40,411 nt of DNA from Clostridium yunnanense (GTDB lineage Bacteria; Bacillota; Clostridia; Clostridiales; Clostridiaceae): assembly GCF_016595795.1 (NCBI RefSeq), contig NZ_JAENHN010000032.1, positions 1 through 40,411 of the forward strand, given 5' to 3'. Made by a program: the position numbers and the translations under genes. Positions 17,269 through 26,515 of the stretch are shown here, piece by piece. Under the pieces are notes generated by a model that saw nothing but the letters and a program-made list of their open reading frames with translations, ran no database searches and was not told where the DNA came from. Every line of letters begins with the position of its first letter. Positions within the stretch are counted from its first letter, which is position 1.

Positions 17269-17563
17269 GCTAGAAATATTACCTACTGCCTGGGAAGACT
17301 TAAAAGCTATTGAGGATTATTATGCAGTACAATTTGATGTAAAAACTGCATTTAAGGTTAGTGAAAGTATATTAGATGCAATTGAACGATTGGAACAGTA
17401 TCCGGATTCTGGATCTTTGACGCCAGACTCTTGGTTGAATGATATGGGATATAGAATGATTATTAGTGGAAAATATGTTGCAATTCATAGGCATATAGGT
17501 GATTCTGTATTTATTTATCATATCGCAAATACGCAGACAGAATATACAAAACTGTTTTATTGA
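17258..17563 (+). CDS. Toxin, RelE/ParE family
   Basis: A 101-aa RelE/ParE-fold protein: LEILPTAWEDLKAIEDYY at the N-terminus, a middle helix with RLEQYPDSGS, and a C-terminal strand pair containing YRMIISGKYVAIHRH and VFIYHIANT. The arginine and basic residues of the C-terminal strands are typical, but I cannot tell mRNA-cleaving RelE from gyrase-targeting ParE. Its cognate antitoxin lies directly upstream. Confidence 0.85.
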   Translation: MKYKLEILPTAWEDLKAIEDYYAVQFDVKTAFKVSESILDAIERLEQYPDSGSLTPDSWLNDMGYRMIISGKYVAIHRHIGDSVFIYHIANTQTEYTKLFY

Positions 17564-17697
17564 ATTGATATTGAATAATTCAAGAATTATTGAAGTATGT
17601 TTTTAGATATATTAGAATAAATCAACTAATGGGTAATTAAAGTATAAATCAAAGTTTAAAGATTTATAATAAACAATAAAATAAAAAAACAAATATA

Positions 17698-17734
17698 AAA
17701 AATGAAAGTGTCAATTATTGATATTTTCATTTTT
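17698..17734 (+). terminator. Terminator of the toxin-antitoxin operon
   Basis: A 17-bp stem with two G-T pairs (17698-17714 with 17718-17734) around a TTA loop, ending in TTTTT. A similar GAAAGTGTCAA/TTGAC hairpin occurs at 21042. Confidence 0.75.
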
Positions 17735-17769
17735 CTTTTGACAAAAATATTAATACGAACGATATTCAT

Positions 17770-17817
17770 AAAAAAGCATAAAACGCCTATAGCTGCTATT
17801 TGTAGATACAGGCGTTT
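17770..17817 (-). terminator. Terminator of feoAB
   Basis: Stem AAACGCCT/AGGCGTTT (17781-17788 with 17810-17817). On the minus strand it is followed by six T (complement of 17770-17775). It begins 7 nt past the feoB stop. Confidence 0.75.
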
Positions 17818-17823
17818 AATTTT

Positions 17824-19944
17824 CTAACTTAATCCTAATATCCTAAATATTGTGGTAGTAAAAAAACATACTATGAAAGCCACGGCAGTAGGAATAAGCA
17901 TAGCAAGAAGTGTCCACTTAATGCCTCCAGTTTCTTTTTTTATGGTCCATAAGGTTGTTGAACATGGCCAATGTAATAAACTAAATAACATTGTATTTAA
18001 GGCAGTTAGATAAGTCCAACCATGTGAGATAAGAGTCTGGCGCAATGAATCTATGCTTTCAAATTCTGTAAGTGTTCCGGTAGATAGATATAACATCAAA
18101 AGTACAGGTAATACTATTTCATTGGCTGGAAGCCCTAAAATAAATGCCATTAGGATAAAACCATCTAATCCAATTAATTTTCCTAATGGGTCTAAGAAAT
18201 TAGACACATGTGTAACTATACTCATATCACCAATATAAATATTACTAAGTATCCATGTAAATGCACCTGCTGGTGCTGCTACCAGTATTGCTCTTACGAG
18301 AACAAACATGGTTCTATCTAAAATCGATGTATATAATACTCTTCCTACCTGAGGCTTTCTATAAGGCGGAAGTTCTAACGTAAAAGTAGATGGTATTCCT
18401 TTTAAGAGTGTTTTTGATAATATATAAGATACTAATAAGGTTATACAAATTCCAATCACAACAAGAAGAGTTATCGAGAGTGCAGGTATAATACTGGTCA
18501 TATATTTATTGGAGGCTACAGCAAAGAATACAGTGGAAATGGCAATGAGTGTTGGAAATCTGCCATTACAGGGAACAAAGTTATTTGTTAAGATTGCAAG
18601 TAGTCTCTCACGAGGTGATTCGATAATTCTGCATCCAATAACTCCAGCGGCATTACATCCAAACCCCATGCACATAGTAAGGCATTGCTTTCCATGGCAA
18701 CAGGCTTTTTTAAATAAATGATCAAGATTGAAGGCTACTCTAGGCAAATATCCTAAGTCTTCTAGTAAGGTGAATATTGGGAAGAAAATAGCCATAGGGG
18801 GAAGCATTACTGATACTACCCATGCCAAAGTTCTATATAAACCTAAAACGATAATACCATGAAGCCATGAAGGTGCATTTATTTTTACAAACCAATCTGT
18901 AAGTGTATCTTGAAATTTAAATAATATATCAGCAAGAATTGCTGAAGGAACATTTGCTCCTTGGATCGTAAGCCAGAAAACTGTTCCAAGAAGCAATAGC
19001 ATTATCGGAATTCCAAACTTTTTTGATGTAATTATATTATCAATTTTTTGATCCCTATTAGAGTTTCTCACATTTTCTTTTACGTATTTGTCTCTAATAT
19101 ATTCAGCCATTTTATAAATTTCTTCTGTTATAAGCTCTCTGATTTTTTCCTTAGCAATATTTAAGTTAAGATCTTGAATTAATGATTTTATCAACTCTAA
19201 ATCAGTGGTATCTAAATATTGCCTCATGGAGGTATAAATACTTTCATCACCATCAATAAGTCTTAGAGAAAGCCATCTTGAGTTTGTTACTGGTATCTTT
19301 TCTTTAAGAATAGGCTGAATTATATCTACCATTTCTTCAATTTGATCACTGTATTTTATTATCTTCTGGTTAAATTTGTATTCATCAGATATTACAGTAT
19401 CTAATACCTGCTTTAAATCTTTTAGACCTATACAATTTCTTGCTGCAGTTAATACAACTGGTATTCCAAGTTCGTTTTCAATCCCTTTGGCATCAATTAT
19501 GATATTCTTTTTCTTTGCTTCATCAATGAGGTTTATGCATAATATAACCTTGTCGCTTAACTCCATTACTTGAAAAACAAGATTGAGATTTCTTTCAAGA
19601 CAAGTTGCGTCAGTTACTACAATTACTGCATCAGGACTACCGAAACAAATGAAGTCTCTAGCAACTACTTCTTCTACCGAAGTAGCAAAAAGTGAATATG
19701 TTCCTGGAAGGTCTGCCAGAATATATTCTTTATCTTTGAACTTAAAATCACCACGGGCATTTACAACAGTTTTTCCAGGCCAGTTTCCAGTATGCTGATG
19801 AAGTCCTGTTAATGAATTGAACACTGTGCTTTTACCTGTATTAGGGTTTCCGGCCAAAGCTATAACATATTCATTATCTTTCTTATCTATATTAAACATA
19901 TCTTTCATTGAACCTTTTTGTGTACAATTACAAGTTAATCCCAT
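17824..19944 (-). CDS. feoB: Ferrous iron transport protein B
   Basis: Inner-membrane Fe(II) transporter with a cytoplasmic GTPase. G1 GNPNTGKST is at 32-40 and the G3 DLPGTYSL near 78-85. The membrane part has the paired gate regions, with CMGFGCNAAGV carrying the conserved metal-path cysteines. At 706 aa it is complete. A cysteine pair at the extreme N-terminus (CNC, residues 5-7) precedes the G domain. AGGAG lies upstream of the ATG. It follows feoA by 32 nt and is likely co-transcribed. Confidence 0.96.
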   Translation of the reverse strand: MGLTCNCTQKGSMKDMFNIDKKDNEYVIALAGNPNTGKSTVFNSLTGLHQHTGNWPGKTVVNARGDFKFKDKEYILADLPGTYSLFATSVEEVVARDFICFGSPDAVIVVTDATCLERNLNLVFQVMELSDKVILCINLIDEAKKKNIIIDAKGIENELGIPVVLTAARNCIGLKDLKQVLDTVISDEYKFNQKIIKYSDQIEEMVDIIQPILKEKIPVTNSRWLSLRLIDGDESIYTSMRQYLDTTDLELIKSLIQDLNLNIAKEKIRELITEEIYKMAEYIRDKYVKENVRNSNRDQKIDNIITSKKFGIPIMLLLLGTVFWLTIQGANVPSAILADILFKFQDTLTDWFVKINAPSWLHGIIVLGLYRTLAWVVSVMLPPMAIFFPIFTLLEDLGYLPRVAFNLDHLFKKACCHGKQCLTMCMGFGCNAAGVIGCRIIESPRERLLAILTNNFVPCNGRFPTLIAISTVFFAVASNKYMTSIIPALSITLLVVIGICITLLVSYILSKTLLKGIPSTFTLELPPYRKPQVGRVLYTSILDRTMFVLVRAILVAAPAGAFTWILSNIYIGDMSIVTHVSNFLDPLGKLIGLDGFILMAFILGLPANEIVLPVLLMLYLSTGTLTEFESIDSLRQTLISHGWTYLTALNTMLFSLLHWPCSTTLWTIKKETGGIKWTLLAMLIPTAVAFIVCFFTTTIFRILGLS

Positions 19945-19976
19945 TTAAAAATACGCTCCTTATTGATTACTATCTT

Positions 19977-20198
19977 TTAAAGCACTGTTATTAGGGAGGC
20001 TTCTTCTTTTCTTAAAGCAATCATTGCTCCTCTTATTTTATAAACTGTAAGGTTATCTTTTGGGCCTTTTCGCATAACTTCTACAGAGACACCTTTTGTT
20101 AGTCCTAGAGCAAGTAATCTTTCTTTTAATAAGTCTTTTGCGGATAAGTTATATACTTTAACAATGTTACCAACTTCAATTTCATATAGTTTTTTCAT
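19977..20198 (-). CDS. feoA: Ferrous iron transport protein A
   Basis: A 73-aa SH3-like cytoplasmic partner of FeoB with the family pattern LKERLLALGLTKGVSVEVMRKGP and a C-terminal IALRKEEASLITV. ATG 20198 (MKKLYEIE) is favoured because GAGG is 8 nt upstream; the adjacent ATG 20201 is possible, and a GTG at 20207 lies within the ribosome site. Confidence 0.92.
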   Translation of the reverse strand: MKKLYEIEVGNIVKVYNLSAKDLLKERLLALGLTKGVSVEVMRKGPKDNLTVYKIRGAMIALRKEEASLITVL

Positions 20199-20222
20199 CA
20201 TATTCACCTCGTAATTAAATTC

Positions 20223-20262
20223 TTAGCTTAGGCTATAACTTTTAGCCATGGCTAACTTAGGC
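20223..20262. promoter_or_regulatory. Iron/manganese regulator operator candidate
   Basis: A perfect 14-bp palindrome TTAGCCATGGCTAA (20242-20255) is flanked by TTAGGCTA (20228-20235) and CTTAGGC (20256-20262). TTAGG/TAGCC half-sites resemble DtxR/IdeR-type operators. It sits between feoA and the divergent DtxR-like gene, so one protein could control both directions. Confidence 0.65.
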
Positions 20263-20365
20263 ATAATATATAGTATGAATTTATATATTTATATGTTACA
20301 AGTGACTAATATTTTTAAAAATAAATGAATATGCTTGAATATATAATTAAAAAGGGGAAAGCGAT

Positions 20366-20860
20366 ATGTCAGAAGAGTTTTATACATTCCGTGAATATAT
20401 GAATAGTGCTAGAAATTCTCTAAGTGCATGTGAAGAGGATTATATAGAAATGATATATAGACTTTGTTCGCAAAATAATGGATATACAAGAGTGAATGAT
20501 TTAGCAACGGCTCTTAACGTAAAACCTCCCTCTGTGACTAAGATGATAAAGAAATTAGGAGGAAAGGGTTTGATAATATATAAAAAATATGGAATTATTG
20601 AATTAGAGCAAGGTGGAGAAAATATAGGAAAGATACTTTTAAATAGACATAATACCATAGAACGTTTTCTTCTGCTATTAGATATAAAGAGTGGATTGTT
20701 AGAAGAGACTGAAAAAATTGAACATACTATAGATACTGAAACTTTATTGGAAATAAAAAAATTAGTGAATTTTTTTTATGATAACCCTGATATAAGACGG
20801 AAGTTTGATTTGTACAAAGATACGGCTAAGGCAGAAACTGCTGAAAATTTTGGAAAGTAA
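20366..20860 (+). CDS. DtxR/MntR-family metalloregulator
   Basis: A 164-aa metal-dependent repressor. The N-terminal winged helix (about 19-80) has EEDYIEMIYRL and the recognition helix NVKPPSVTKMIKKL. The dimerisation and metal domain follows with RHNTIERFLLLL near 91-102 and KIEHTID near 115-121, matching the conserved metal ligands of the MntR/DtxR type. There is no SH3-like third domain. Divergence from feoAB suggests an iron regulator, but family members bind Fe or Mn and the metal cannot be decided here. Confidence 0.85.
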   Translation: MSEEFYTFREYMNSARNSLSACEEDYIEMIYRLCSQNNGYTRVNDLATALNVKPPSVTKMIKKLGGKGLIIYKKYGIIELEQGGENIGKILLNRHNTIERFLLLLDIKSGLLEETEKIEHTIDTETLLEIKKLVNFFYDNPDIRRKFDLYKDTAKAETAENFGK

Positions 20861-20861
20861 A

Positions 20862-20962
20862 GCGTAACCAGATTAAATTTCCAACCTAATCTATTTTTAA
20901 AACTCTCATGGCTTCTGGTGAGAGAATTTAAGTATAATAAGTTAATTATGAAGTGGTACATC
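20862..20962. repeat. Palindromic repeat family, copy B
   Basis: Shares AATCTATTTTTAAAACT, GGCTTCTGGTGAGA and the right end GAAGTGGTACATC with the copy at 28249-28344. The left arm is degenerate (GTAACCAGATT in place of GTACCACTT). It starts directly after the regulator stop codon. Confidence 0.8.
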
Positions 20963-21041
20963 CATAATAGCCTAAAGATGAGAATTATTTAACTCTTAAT
21001 CACTATTTATGTGAAAATAAAATTAAAAAAGAAACGACAAA

Positions 21042-21077
21042 AAAGTGAAAGTGTCAAATGTTGACGTTTTCATTTTT
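21042..21077 (+). terminator. Terminator after the DtxR-like gene
   Basis: GTGAAAGTGTCAA pairs with TTGACGTTTTCAT with G-T pairs across an ATG loop, then a T-rich tail. Confidence 0.6.
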
Positions 21078-21251
21078 ATTTTTATTGAAGAATAAATGGT
21101 TGAGGTGTGAAATAGATTTTACTAAGGAGTTCCGTATAGAGACTTAATTTATGTTCGAAAATCTAGATTTTTTGGGATTTTGAGGCATGTATAAATTAAT
21201 ATTTGAGTGTGGAGCTCTAGAAAATTAAATATATATTAGGGGGAAGGTATC

Positions 21252-22232
21252 ATGTTTGTTTTCAACTATGCAGATGGTGCGTCTGCATTAAGTGTATGGG
21301 GAGTTTGGATTATTGTTTTTATCGCACTTTTTACCTTTAATGAGGTAGCCCGCAGATGGAAATATGTTGGTTTCTTATGTTTTATTGTTTTACCACTAGT
21401 ACTTTCAATATTATGGTTTACGGTATTAAGTGATACAACTTATACAGATTGGTTTCATTTAGCAAAGGTGTATTCGTCTACAGCTGGATGCATTGGATTT
21501 TGGTGTATCAGACATGTTAAATGGAAGAATAAATCTACAGGTAAGGAATGGATATTATCAGATAAAAAGTGGGCGGTGTGTTTTCCTCCACTTATCCTTG
21601 CAGTAAATATTTTAGAGGCAGTATCTCGTGATTTTCAAGTTGGTATTCAATATGCAGGAGGAGGAACATTAGCTGATGAAGCTATGTATGTACTTGGAGG
21701 CTCCTGGAATTTCATGAATGGGATAGCTGGTATCTTAAATATTATAACTATAACTGGTTGGCTAGGGATTTGCATAAAAAAACAGACTAATAAAGACGGC
21801 AGCAAAGATATGCTATGGCCTGATATGCTATGGTTTTGGATAATAGCTTATGATTTATGGAATTTTGCTTATACTTATAATTGTTTACCAGGACATGCTT
21901 GGTATTGTGGTTTTGCTTTACTATTAGCACCAACAATTTGTTCCTTTACTGTGGGAAAAGGAGCATGGCTACAACATCGTGCACAAACTTTAGCAATATG
22001 GTGTATGTTTGCGCAGACCTTTCCGTACTTTATTGATAAAGGAGCCTTCGCTGTTGCATCATCTTATAACACAGCACCGCTATTTGGATTTAGCTTTGCA
22101 GCATTAGTTTCTAATATAGCAGTGTTTGTTTACATGATTTATAAAGTTGTTAAAACAAAAAAAAATCCTTACGGTGGGGAGCTTTATACAGATTTAAAAG
22201 GATATAAGGAAATTAAAGCACTTGCTGAGTAG
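21252..22232 (+). CDS. DUF5692-like multipass membrane protein
   Basis: 326 aa with about eight to nine hydrophobic segments, rich in tryptophan and aromatic residues (DMLWFWIIAYDLWNFAYTYN). The overall pattern fits the DUF5692 family, a recollection I cannot verify here; no transport or catalytic motif is recognised. GGGGGAAGG precedes the ATG. It lies upstream of hypB but a 433-bp gap separates them, so co-transcription is doubtful. Confidence 0.6.
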   Translation: MFVFNYADGASALSVWGVWIIVFIALFTFNEVARRWKYVGFLCFIVLPLVLSILWFTVLSDTTYTDWFHLAKVYSSTAGCIGFWCIRHVKWKNKSTGKEWILSDKKWAVCFPPLILAVNILEAVSRDFQVGIQYAGGGTLADEAMYVLGGSWNFMNGIAGILNIITITGWLGICIKKQTNKDGSKDMLWPDMLWFWIIAYDLWNFAYTYNCLPGHAWYCGFALLLAPTICSFTVGKGAWLQHRAQTLAIWCMFAQTFPYFIDKGAFAVASSYNTAPLFGFSFAALVSNIAVFVYMIYKVVKTKKNPYGGELYTDLKGYKEIKALAE

Positions 22233-22665
22233 ATATTGAAATAGGAGAAATTTGTATAAAGTAACAACTTGTGATCATAACTAGACAAACAAGCCTTTTT
22301 GTCTATTGCTATGTTTTCAAAACGTTTTATAATTAAATCGTAAGATTATTTGGGATTATTTTACAGATGACAACATGCTGTAATTCGTGGAGCATTTACT
22401 TAACTTTAAAAAAATATAGGTTCTATTTATTTGTTAAATAAATGTTGGTGATGATTAATATTTAACAACATTTAATTAATATATAACTGTATGAAGAAAA
22501 AATACGCTATACCCATATAACTTCTACTAATATTAGTGTAGTTATTATGATGATTCTATGAATTAAACCTATATAAAGAAATCTAGCATAAGTTAAAGGT
22601 TAATTTATTATATTTTTAAAATAAATATAAAGTTAAAAAATTAAGATTAAGAAAGGGTAAATACT
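22233..22665. other. Intergenic gap before hypB
   Basis: Holds one weak hairpin, TAGACAAA (22282-22289) with TTTGTCTA (22298-22305), that may end the preceding gene. The rest is AT-rich and should contain the hypB promoter, but I could not choose boxes confidently. Confidence 0.4.
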
Positions 22666-23337
22666 ATGGAGGCATATAAGGTTCTTGAAATTAAGAAAAG
22701 TGTTTTTGAAAATAATGACCGAGAAGCAGATTTACTTAGAGAACAACTAAAAAAAGATGGGACGTTTTTATTAAATTTAATGTCATCACCTGGTTCAGGT
22801 AAAACAACAACTGTTTTAAGGACTATAGAGGCTTTAAAGGATCAAATGAAAATTGGTGTTCTAGAAGCGGATATCGATTCAGAGGTTGATGCAAATACGG
22901 TTGCTAAAACCGGTGCAAAGGTGATACAACTACACACTGGTGGTATGTGTCATCTTGATGCTGGTATGACTAAGCAAGGACTATTAGGGCTTGGAACTGA
23001 AGATGTTGATCTTGTTATCTTAGAAAATGTGGGGAATTTGGTATGTCCAGCAGAATTTGATACTGGAGCATCAAAAAATGCTATGATTTTAAGTGTACCA
23101 GAGGGAGATGATAAACCTCTTAAATATCCACTAATGTTTTCAATTGTTGATGTTTTACTTATTAACAAGATAGATGCAATAGCTAGTTTTGATTTTGATT
23201 TCGAGGCTGTAAAGGATCGAGTAACGAAATTAAATCCTGATATTAAGGTTATTCCAATCTCCGCTAAAACAGGTGAGGGAATTAAAGAGTGGGCTGAATG
23301 GCTAAGTACAGAAGTGAAAGATTGGCAGGCTAAATAG
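22666..23337 (+). CDS. hypB: Nickel incorporation GTPase HypB
   Basis: A 223-aa SIMIBI GTPase that delivers nickel during maturation of [NiFe]-hydrogenase (and in some species urease). P-loop SSPGSGKTTT is near 40-49, and the metal-binding Cys95-His96 of GGMCHLDAG lies at the dimer interface. It lacks the N-terminal histidine-rich nickel storage stretch found in some homologues. It heads a three-gene operon with hypA as the third gene. No hypC, D, E, F or hydrogenase subunit is in the window. Confidence 0.93.
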   Translation: MEAYKVLEIKKSVFENNDREADLLREQLKKDGTFLLNLMSSPGSGKTTTVLRTIEALKDQMKIGVLEADIDSEVDANTVAKTGAKVIQLHTGGMCHLDAGMTKQGLLGLGTEDVDLVILENVGNLVCPAEFDTGASKNAMILSVPEGDDKPLKYPLMFSIVDVLLINKIDAIASFDFDFEAVKDRVTKLNPDIKVIPISAKTGEGIKEWAEWLSTEVKDWQAK

Positions 23338-23372
23338 CACCTTAATGATATTTTATTTGGGAGGTAATTAAT

Positions 23373-26060
23373 ATGGTCAAGCAAAAAGTGCTTCAACTAG
23401 CAAATAAGATTGCTGCTGGGATTACTGGCGGATTAGTTAAAGTAAAACCAACAGATCCAGAGTATAGAATTCTTGAACCAGTTACTACAGATGAAATGGC
23501 AGAAATAGCACTGCACTTAGAGGTACGTAAACCTAAAAGCTTAAAGGAAATTGCAAAACTCAGTGGCAAATCTGAAGAATATGTAGAAAAAATTCTAGAT
23601 AAAATGGCTGTTGATGGCTCAATTAAGTTTGAACGTGAAAATGATGCTAATATGTATTTTCTTGAACTTTTTGTTCCTGGAGTAATGGAGTATATGGTTG
23701 CAAATAAAGAAAATGTTGAAAAATATCCAGTAATCGCTGAATGTTTTGAAGAATATACAAGAAGATTAAGTGGCTTGATGGCAGGAAACCTTCCTGTGGG
23801 AATGGGAGTAATGAGAGTTATTCCAATTGAAAGTGCAATTGAAGGAGATACAAGAAAAGCTTCTTATGAAGAAATTGCATATCTACTTAATACCCACGAA
23901 ATTTTTTCTGTTGCGGATTGTGCCTGTCGTACATCCATGAGAGTTAAGGGTGAAGGATGTGGACATACTGTTGAGGAAATGTGTATTCAGCTAGGACCTG
24001 CTGCAGACTATTATATTCGTACAGGAAGAGGTAGGAGTATTACTAGAGAAGAGGCTATTGAGATTTGCAAGCAAGCAGAAAAGGAAGGTTTGGTTCATCA
24101 GATACCTAATCTTTCAGGACCTGGAAAAGCACTTGCCATTTGTAATTGCTGTGGATGTTCTTGCTTTGGACTAAGAAATACCACATTATTTAGAAATCCT
24201 GATTTTTCTAGATCAAACTATGTAGCACAAGTGGATACAGATAAATGTGTTGCTTGCGGAGAATGTGTAGAAAACTGCCAAGCTAATGCATTAACACTAG
24301 GACAAAATTTATGTACAAAGAGACCGGTTGAGGCGCCAAAGGAAATGGATACTCCATACGATACGAAGTGGGGAGAAGAAAAATGGAATATTAATTATCG
24401 CCATCGTAAAGTTGTTGCTGAAAGCGGAACAAGTCCATGTAAAACTGAATGTCCGGCTCATATAGCTATCCAAGGGTATATCAAGATGGCTTCTCAAGGA
24501 AGATATAGAGATGCTTTAGAGCTTATAAAAAAAGAAAACCCACTTCCAGCAATTTGTGGACGTATATGTCCTAGAAAGTGTGAATCTGCTTGCACAAGAG
24601 CAGGAGTAGATGAACCACTTGCAGTAGACGAAATCAAAAAATTCATTGCTGATCAAGACTTGAAAGCTGAACATAGATTTGTACCAGAAAAAAAGGCACA
24701 AAGAGAAGAAAAAATAGCTGTAGTAGGTGCAGGTCCAGCTGGTCTTTCTTGTGCATATTTCCTAGCAGTAGAAGGATATCAAGTAACAGTTTTTGAAAAG
24801 CAAAAGGTGCTTGGGGGTATGCTAACGCTTGGAATTCCATCCTTTAGATTAGGAAAAGAGATAGTAAACTCAGAGATAGAAGTCTTAAAAGAATTAGGCG
24901 TAGAGTTTAAAACAGGTATTGAAGTTGGTAAAGATGTTACTCTAAATGGACTTAGAAACTTTGGCTATAAAGCTTTTTATATGGCAATTGGTGCTCAAGG
25001 CGGCAGAAGGCTTGGACTCGAGGGTGAAGAAGCTGAAGGAGTAATAACAGGTGTAGACTTTTTGAGAAAGGTTAACCTAGGGGAAAAACTAGAAATGGAA
25101 GGTTCAGCAATAGTAATTGGCGGAGGAAATGTGGCCATTGATGTAGCTAGAACCGCTGAAAGAGTTGGAGCTTCTAAGATAGATATGTATTGTTTAGAAA
25201 GTAGAAAGGAAATGCCAGCACTAGAGGAAGAAATTGAAGAAGCATTATCTGAAGGAATTGCAATAAATAATTCCTGGGGACCAAAATCAATTCATTATGA
25301 AAATGGTAAAGTTGTAGGGGTAGAATTTAAAAAGTGTATTTCTGTTTTTGATGAAAATGGAAGGTTTAATCCTAAATTTGATGAAGAAGAAACTAAGTTC
25401 GTTAAGGCTGAACATGTGCTAATTTCAGTAGGACAAGGGATAGACTGGGGATCACTATTGAAGGATTCTATGCTCACTTTAAATCCTAATAAAACTGTAA
25501 AGGCAGATCCACTTACCTTCCAGACCGGAGAAAAGGATGTATTTGCTGGTGGAGATGCATTAACAGGTCCTAAGTTTGCTATTGATGCTATTGCTTTAGG
25601 AAAACAAGGTTCTATCTCTATTCATCGTTATGTACATGGCGATAATTTGTCTATAAGTCGAGAGAGAGAATATCATGCTTTAGATAAAGAAAACCTAAAT
25701 ATGGATGGTTATGATCGTCTACCTAGACAAAGAGCACTTCATGTAGATGGAAGCAAGTCGAAAGAAACCTTTAAAGATTTACGTAAGACTTTTACAGAAG
25801 AGCAAATAAAGAAGGAAACAGAAAGATGTCTTGGCTGTGGAGCTGTAGTTGTGGATCAATATCAATGTGTGGGTTGTGGTGTTTGCACTACAAAATGTAA
25901 ATTTGATGCAATTTCGCTTACAAGAAAATATAATAGCGCTGGTGCAGAGCTCAATGAAATGAAACCTATAGTCATTAAACATGCCATAAAACGTCAAGGA
26001 AGAATTGCAGTGAAAAATGCGAAAAAATCCTTAGGATCAATCTTTTCAAAGAAAGAGTAA
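23373..26060 (+). CDS. Iron-sulfur FAD/NAD(P) oxidoreductase, GltD-like fusion
   Basis: An 895-aa multidomain redox protein. A helical/winged-helix N-terminus (about 35-100) is followed by a cysteine-rich module (DCACRTS near 182, CNCCGCSCFG near 250). A ferredoxin motif CVACGECVENC is near 292, and a GltD-type [4Fe-4S] helical domain has CPAHIAIQGYI near 360 and CGRICPRKCESAC near 392-404. The flavin domain has VVGAGPAGLSC near 450, NAD(P) GGGNVAIDVA near 582 and AGGDALTGPKFA near 727. A last cluster CVGCGVCTTKC is near 831. It resembles the glutamate synthase small subunit as an electron input unit, with no glutamate synthase partner. Tight linkage between hypB and hypA suggests a role with a nickel enzyme; that is inference. 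Confidence 0.8.
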   Translation: MVKQKVLQLANKIAAGITGGLVKVKPTDPEYRILEPVTTDEMAEIALHLEVRKPKSLKEIAKLSGKSEEYVEKILDKMAVDGSIKFERENDANMYFLELFVPGVMEYMVANKENVEKYPVIAECFEEYTRRLSGLMAGNLPVGMGVMRVIPIESAIEGDTRKASYEEIAYLLNTHEIFSVADCACRTSMRVKGEGCGHTVEEMCIQLGPAADYYIRTGRGRSITREEAIEICKQAEKEGLVHQIPNLSGPGKALAICNCCGCSCFGLRNTTLFRNPDFSRSNYVAQVDTDKCVACGECVENCQANALTLGQNLCTKRPVEAPKEMDTPYDTKWGEEKWNINYRHRKVVAESGTSPCKTECPAHIAIQGYIKMASQGRYRDALELIKKENPLPAICGRICPRKCESACTRAGVDEPLAVDEIKKFIADQDLKAEHRFVPEKKAQREEKIAVVGAGPAGLSCAYFLAVEGYQVTVFEKQKVLGGMLTLGIPSFRLGKEIVNSEIEVLKELGVEFKTGIEVGKDVTLNGLRNFGYKAFYMAIGAQGGRRLGLEGEEAEGVITGVDFLRKVNLGEKLEMEGSAIVIGGGNVAIDVARTAERVGASKIDMYCLESRKEMPALEEEIEEALSEGIAINNSWGPKSIHYENGKVVGVEFKKCISVFDENGRFNPKFDEEETKFVKAEHVLISVGQGIDWGSLLKDSMLTLNPNKTVKADPLTFQTGEKDVFAGGDALTGPKFAIDAIALGKQGSISIHRYVHGDNLSISREREYHALDKENLNMDGYDRLPRQRALHVDGSKSKETFKDLRKTFTEEQIKKETERCLGCGAVVVDQYQCVGCGVCTTKCKFDAISLTRKYNSAGAELNEMKPIVIKHAIKRQGRIAVKNAKKSLGSIFSKKE

Positions 26061-26084
26061 GAGTAGTGGGGTGAGGTGAGGTTT

Positions 26085-26426
26085 TTGCATGAAGTTGGAG
26101 TTATGATTGAAGTGGTAAAAACTGTGGAGAATTTCGCGAAAGAAAATGGATTAACTAAAATAGATAAGTTGGTTATCCAAGTTGGTGAACTTTCCTCCAT
26201 GATCCCAAGATATTTAGAAGCTTGTTATCCAGCTGCAGTAGAGGGTACTTTATTACAAGAGACTGAATTGAAAATTGATATATTGCCTGGCAATGCTTTC
26301 TGTAAGAAATGCAATAAGGTTTTTAATCTTATCGACAATAATAACAAGTGTCCTAAGTGTGGAGGCAGACAATGGGAGATTTTATGTGGAAAAGAGTTCA
26401 TGATTAAGGAAATTGTTGCTTGCTAA
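26085..26426 (+). CDS. hypA: Hydrogenase nickel chaperone HypA
   Basis: A 113-aa nickel-binding, zinc-structured chaperone working with HypB. The start is assigned to TTG because it yields MHEVGVM, and His2 of the MHE motif is the essential nickel ligand; GAGG lies 8 nt upstream. A longer GTG reading at 26076 would bury that histidine. The zinc site is Cys73, Cys76, Cys89 and Cys92. It starts 24 nt after the flavoprotein gene and is followed by a terminator. Confidence 0.93.
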   Translation: MHEVGVMIEVVKTVENFAKENGLTKIDKLVIQVGELSSMIPRYLEACYPAAVEGTLLQETELKIDILPGNAFCKKCNKVFNLIDNNNKCPKCGGRQWEILCGKEFMIKEIVAC

Positions 26427-26443
26427 AAAGGCGTGCATTTATC

Positions 26444-26495
26444 AAAAAGGATTGAGTTATAAATTCTTAAAGAATAAAATAGCTCAATCCTTTTT
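26444..26495 (+). terminator. Terminator of the hypB-hypA operon
   Basis: A perfect 13-bp stem AAAAAGGATTGAG (26444-26456) with CTCAATCCTTTTT (26483-26495), ending in five T. Second member of the GGATTGAG hairpin group. Confidence 0.9.
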
Positions 26496-26515
26496 ATTCA
26501 GCTATATACCAAAAG

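Noticed and set aside
17258-17563. Specific call of the toxin as ParE (gyrase) or RelE (mRNA)
   Set aside because: The visible residues do not separate the two activities; only the superfamily is supported.
22950-23396. 148-codon minus-strand frame over hypB
   Set aside because: It is the antisense of conserved HypB motifs and has no promoter or ribosome site.
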